DNA of 64,000 nt from Salarias fasciatus. Its lineage: Eukaryota; Chordata; Actinopteri; Blenniiformes; Blenniidae. Under the pieces are notes generated by a model. It searched no databases, was not told where the DNA came from, and worked only from the letters and a program-made list of their open reading frames with translations. A program made the position numbers and the translations under genes. Below, in pieces: positions 63,517-64,000 of this stretch. The stretch spans positions 30,394,063 through 30,458,062 of the forward strand of contig NC_043745.1 of the NCBI RefSeq assembly GCF_902148845.1. The letters run 5' to 3'. Numbering within the stretch: the first letter of the stretch is position 1; the number at the start of each line of letters is the position of its first letter.

Positions 63517-63964
63517 ATGCCTGTCCTAGAGGCAACAGACGTTTCTGCAATCTCTCCATCAAAGAAGGCCAAGAGGGAAGCACAGCTGGCAGAGGAAAAA
63601 CCCGTCCTCAGGTTTGCTAAGCTGTCTGAACATGCTACTACACCTACCAGAGGCTCGGCTAAAGCTGCAGGATATGACCTCTACAGGTTGGTTAAACTTT
63701 AGTTTGCTGATTGTGCATCATAAGAAAGAGTTTAGCCACGTGGAACAGTATGACTGCTGTACAGTTCAGCTGTAACTTCTGTGCAAACTTTATCTGATGC
63801 CATGAGTATAAGTGGGTTTATTCTCACCGTAGCTTCCAAACTAACTAACCTAATTTCTTGAATTTCTAACAGTGCATATGATTACACCATCGGTCCTATG
63901 GACAAGGCCATTGTGAAGACTGACATTCAGATTGCAGTTCCACATGGCTGCTATGGCAGAGTGG
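63517..63964 (+). CDS. dut: dUTP pyrophosphatase, first two exons (runs off window)
   Basis: Exon 1 (63517-63686) begins with a strong Kozak context, gccaccATGc. It encodes a basic nuclear-form leader (SAISPSKKAKRE) and then LRFAKLSEHATTPTRGSAKA with the motif I sequence AAGYDLYSAYDY across the junction. Exon 2 (63873-63964) encodes YTIGPMDKAIVKTDIQIAVP and HGCYGRV and ends at a GTGAGT donor. Motifs II-V, including the catalytic aspartate region and the C-terminal P-loop-like motif, lie beyond the window. The trimeric enzyme hydrolyses dUTP to dUMP and pyrophosphate, keeping uracil out of DNA and supplying dTMP synthesis. It is co-oriented with slc12a1, as in mammals. Confidence 0.96.
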
Positions 63965-64000
63965 GTGAGTGTTAGTAACCTCCAATGTGAACTTGTTATT

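Overview
This is a teleost nuclear genome window, probably percomorph-like, though the species cannot be read from it. It shows short GT-AG introns, abundant dinucleotide microsatellites, Rex3-type LINEs, hAT miniature elements and other dispersed repeats common in fish. The gene order slc24a5 - myef2 - ctxn2 - slc12a1 - dut is the same block found on human 15q21. That synteny supports naming each gene among close paralogues (MYEF2 rather than HNRNPM, NKCC2 rather than NKCC1 or NCC).

Layout. Bases 1-10,800 hold no gene I can support, apart from a perfect 19-bp hairpin. At 10.8-11.9 kb, on the minus strand, is a GRAIL/RNF128-type PA-RING membrane ubiquitin ligase with a single-exon CDS and candidate untranslated 5' exons upstream. 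A hAT element and an orphan exon-like segment lie between it and slc24a5. slc24a5 (melanosomal/trans-Golgi K+-dependent Na+/Ca2+ exchanger, plus strand, 9 exons, 514 aa predicted) occupies 18.3-25.6 kb, with a 5'-truncated Rex3 LINE in intron 5. It converges on myef2 (minus strand, 17 coding exons, 576 aa predicted), which includes an 8-nt microexon, a run of symmetric glycine/methionine-rich exons and a hAT insertion in intron 1. ctxn2 (81 aa) is a single coding exon at 43.5 kb. slc12a1 (NKCC2, 26 coding exons, 1039 aa predicted) runs from 49.0 to 60.4 kb behind a TATA box and an HNF1-like site. dut (dUTPase) begins at 63.5 kb and leaves the window after its second exon. About 0.7 kb upstream is a possible mitochondrial first exon.

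These genes do not form a pathway: melanosome ion exchange, RNA binding, a small neuronal membrane protein, renal or osmoregulatory salt uptake and nucleotide-pool sanitation are neighbours by conserved synteny. Exon boundaries were set by hand from GT-AG signals, reading-frame continuity and remembered vertebrate orthologues. The slc24a5, myef2 and slc12a1 exon sets each sum to a multiple of three with one open frame. I saw no retrovirus, LTR or Polinton-like element and no CRISPR, tRNA or rRNA.
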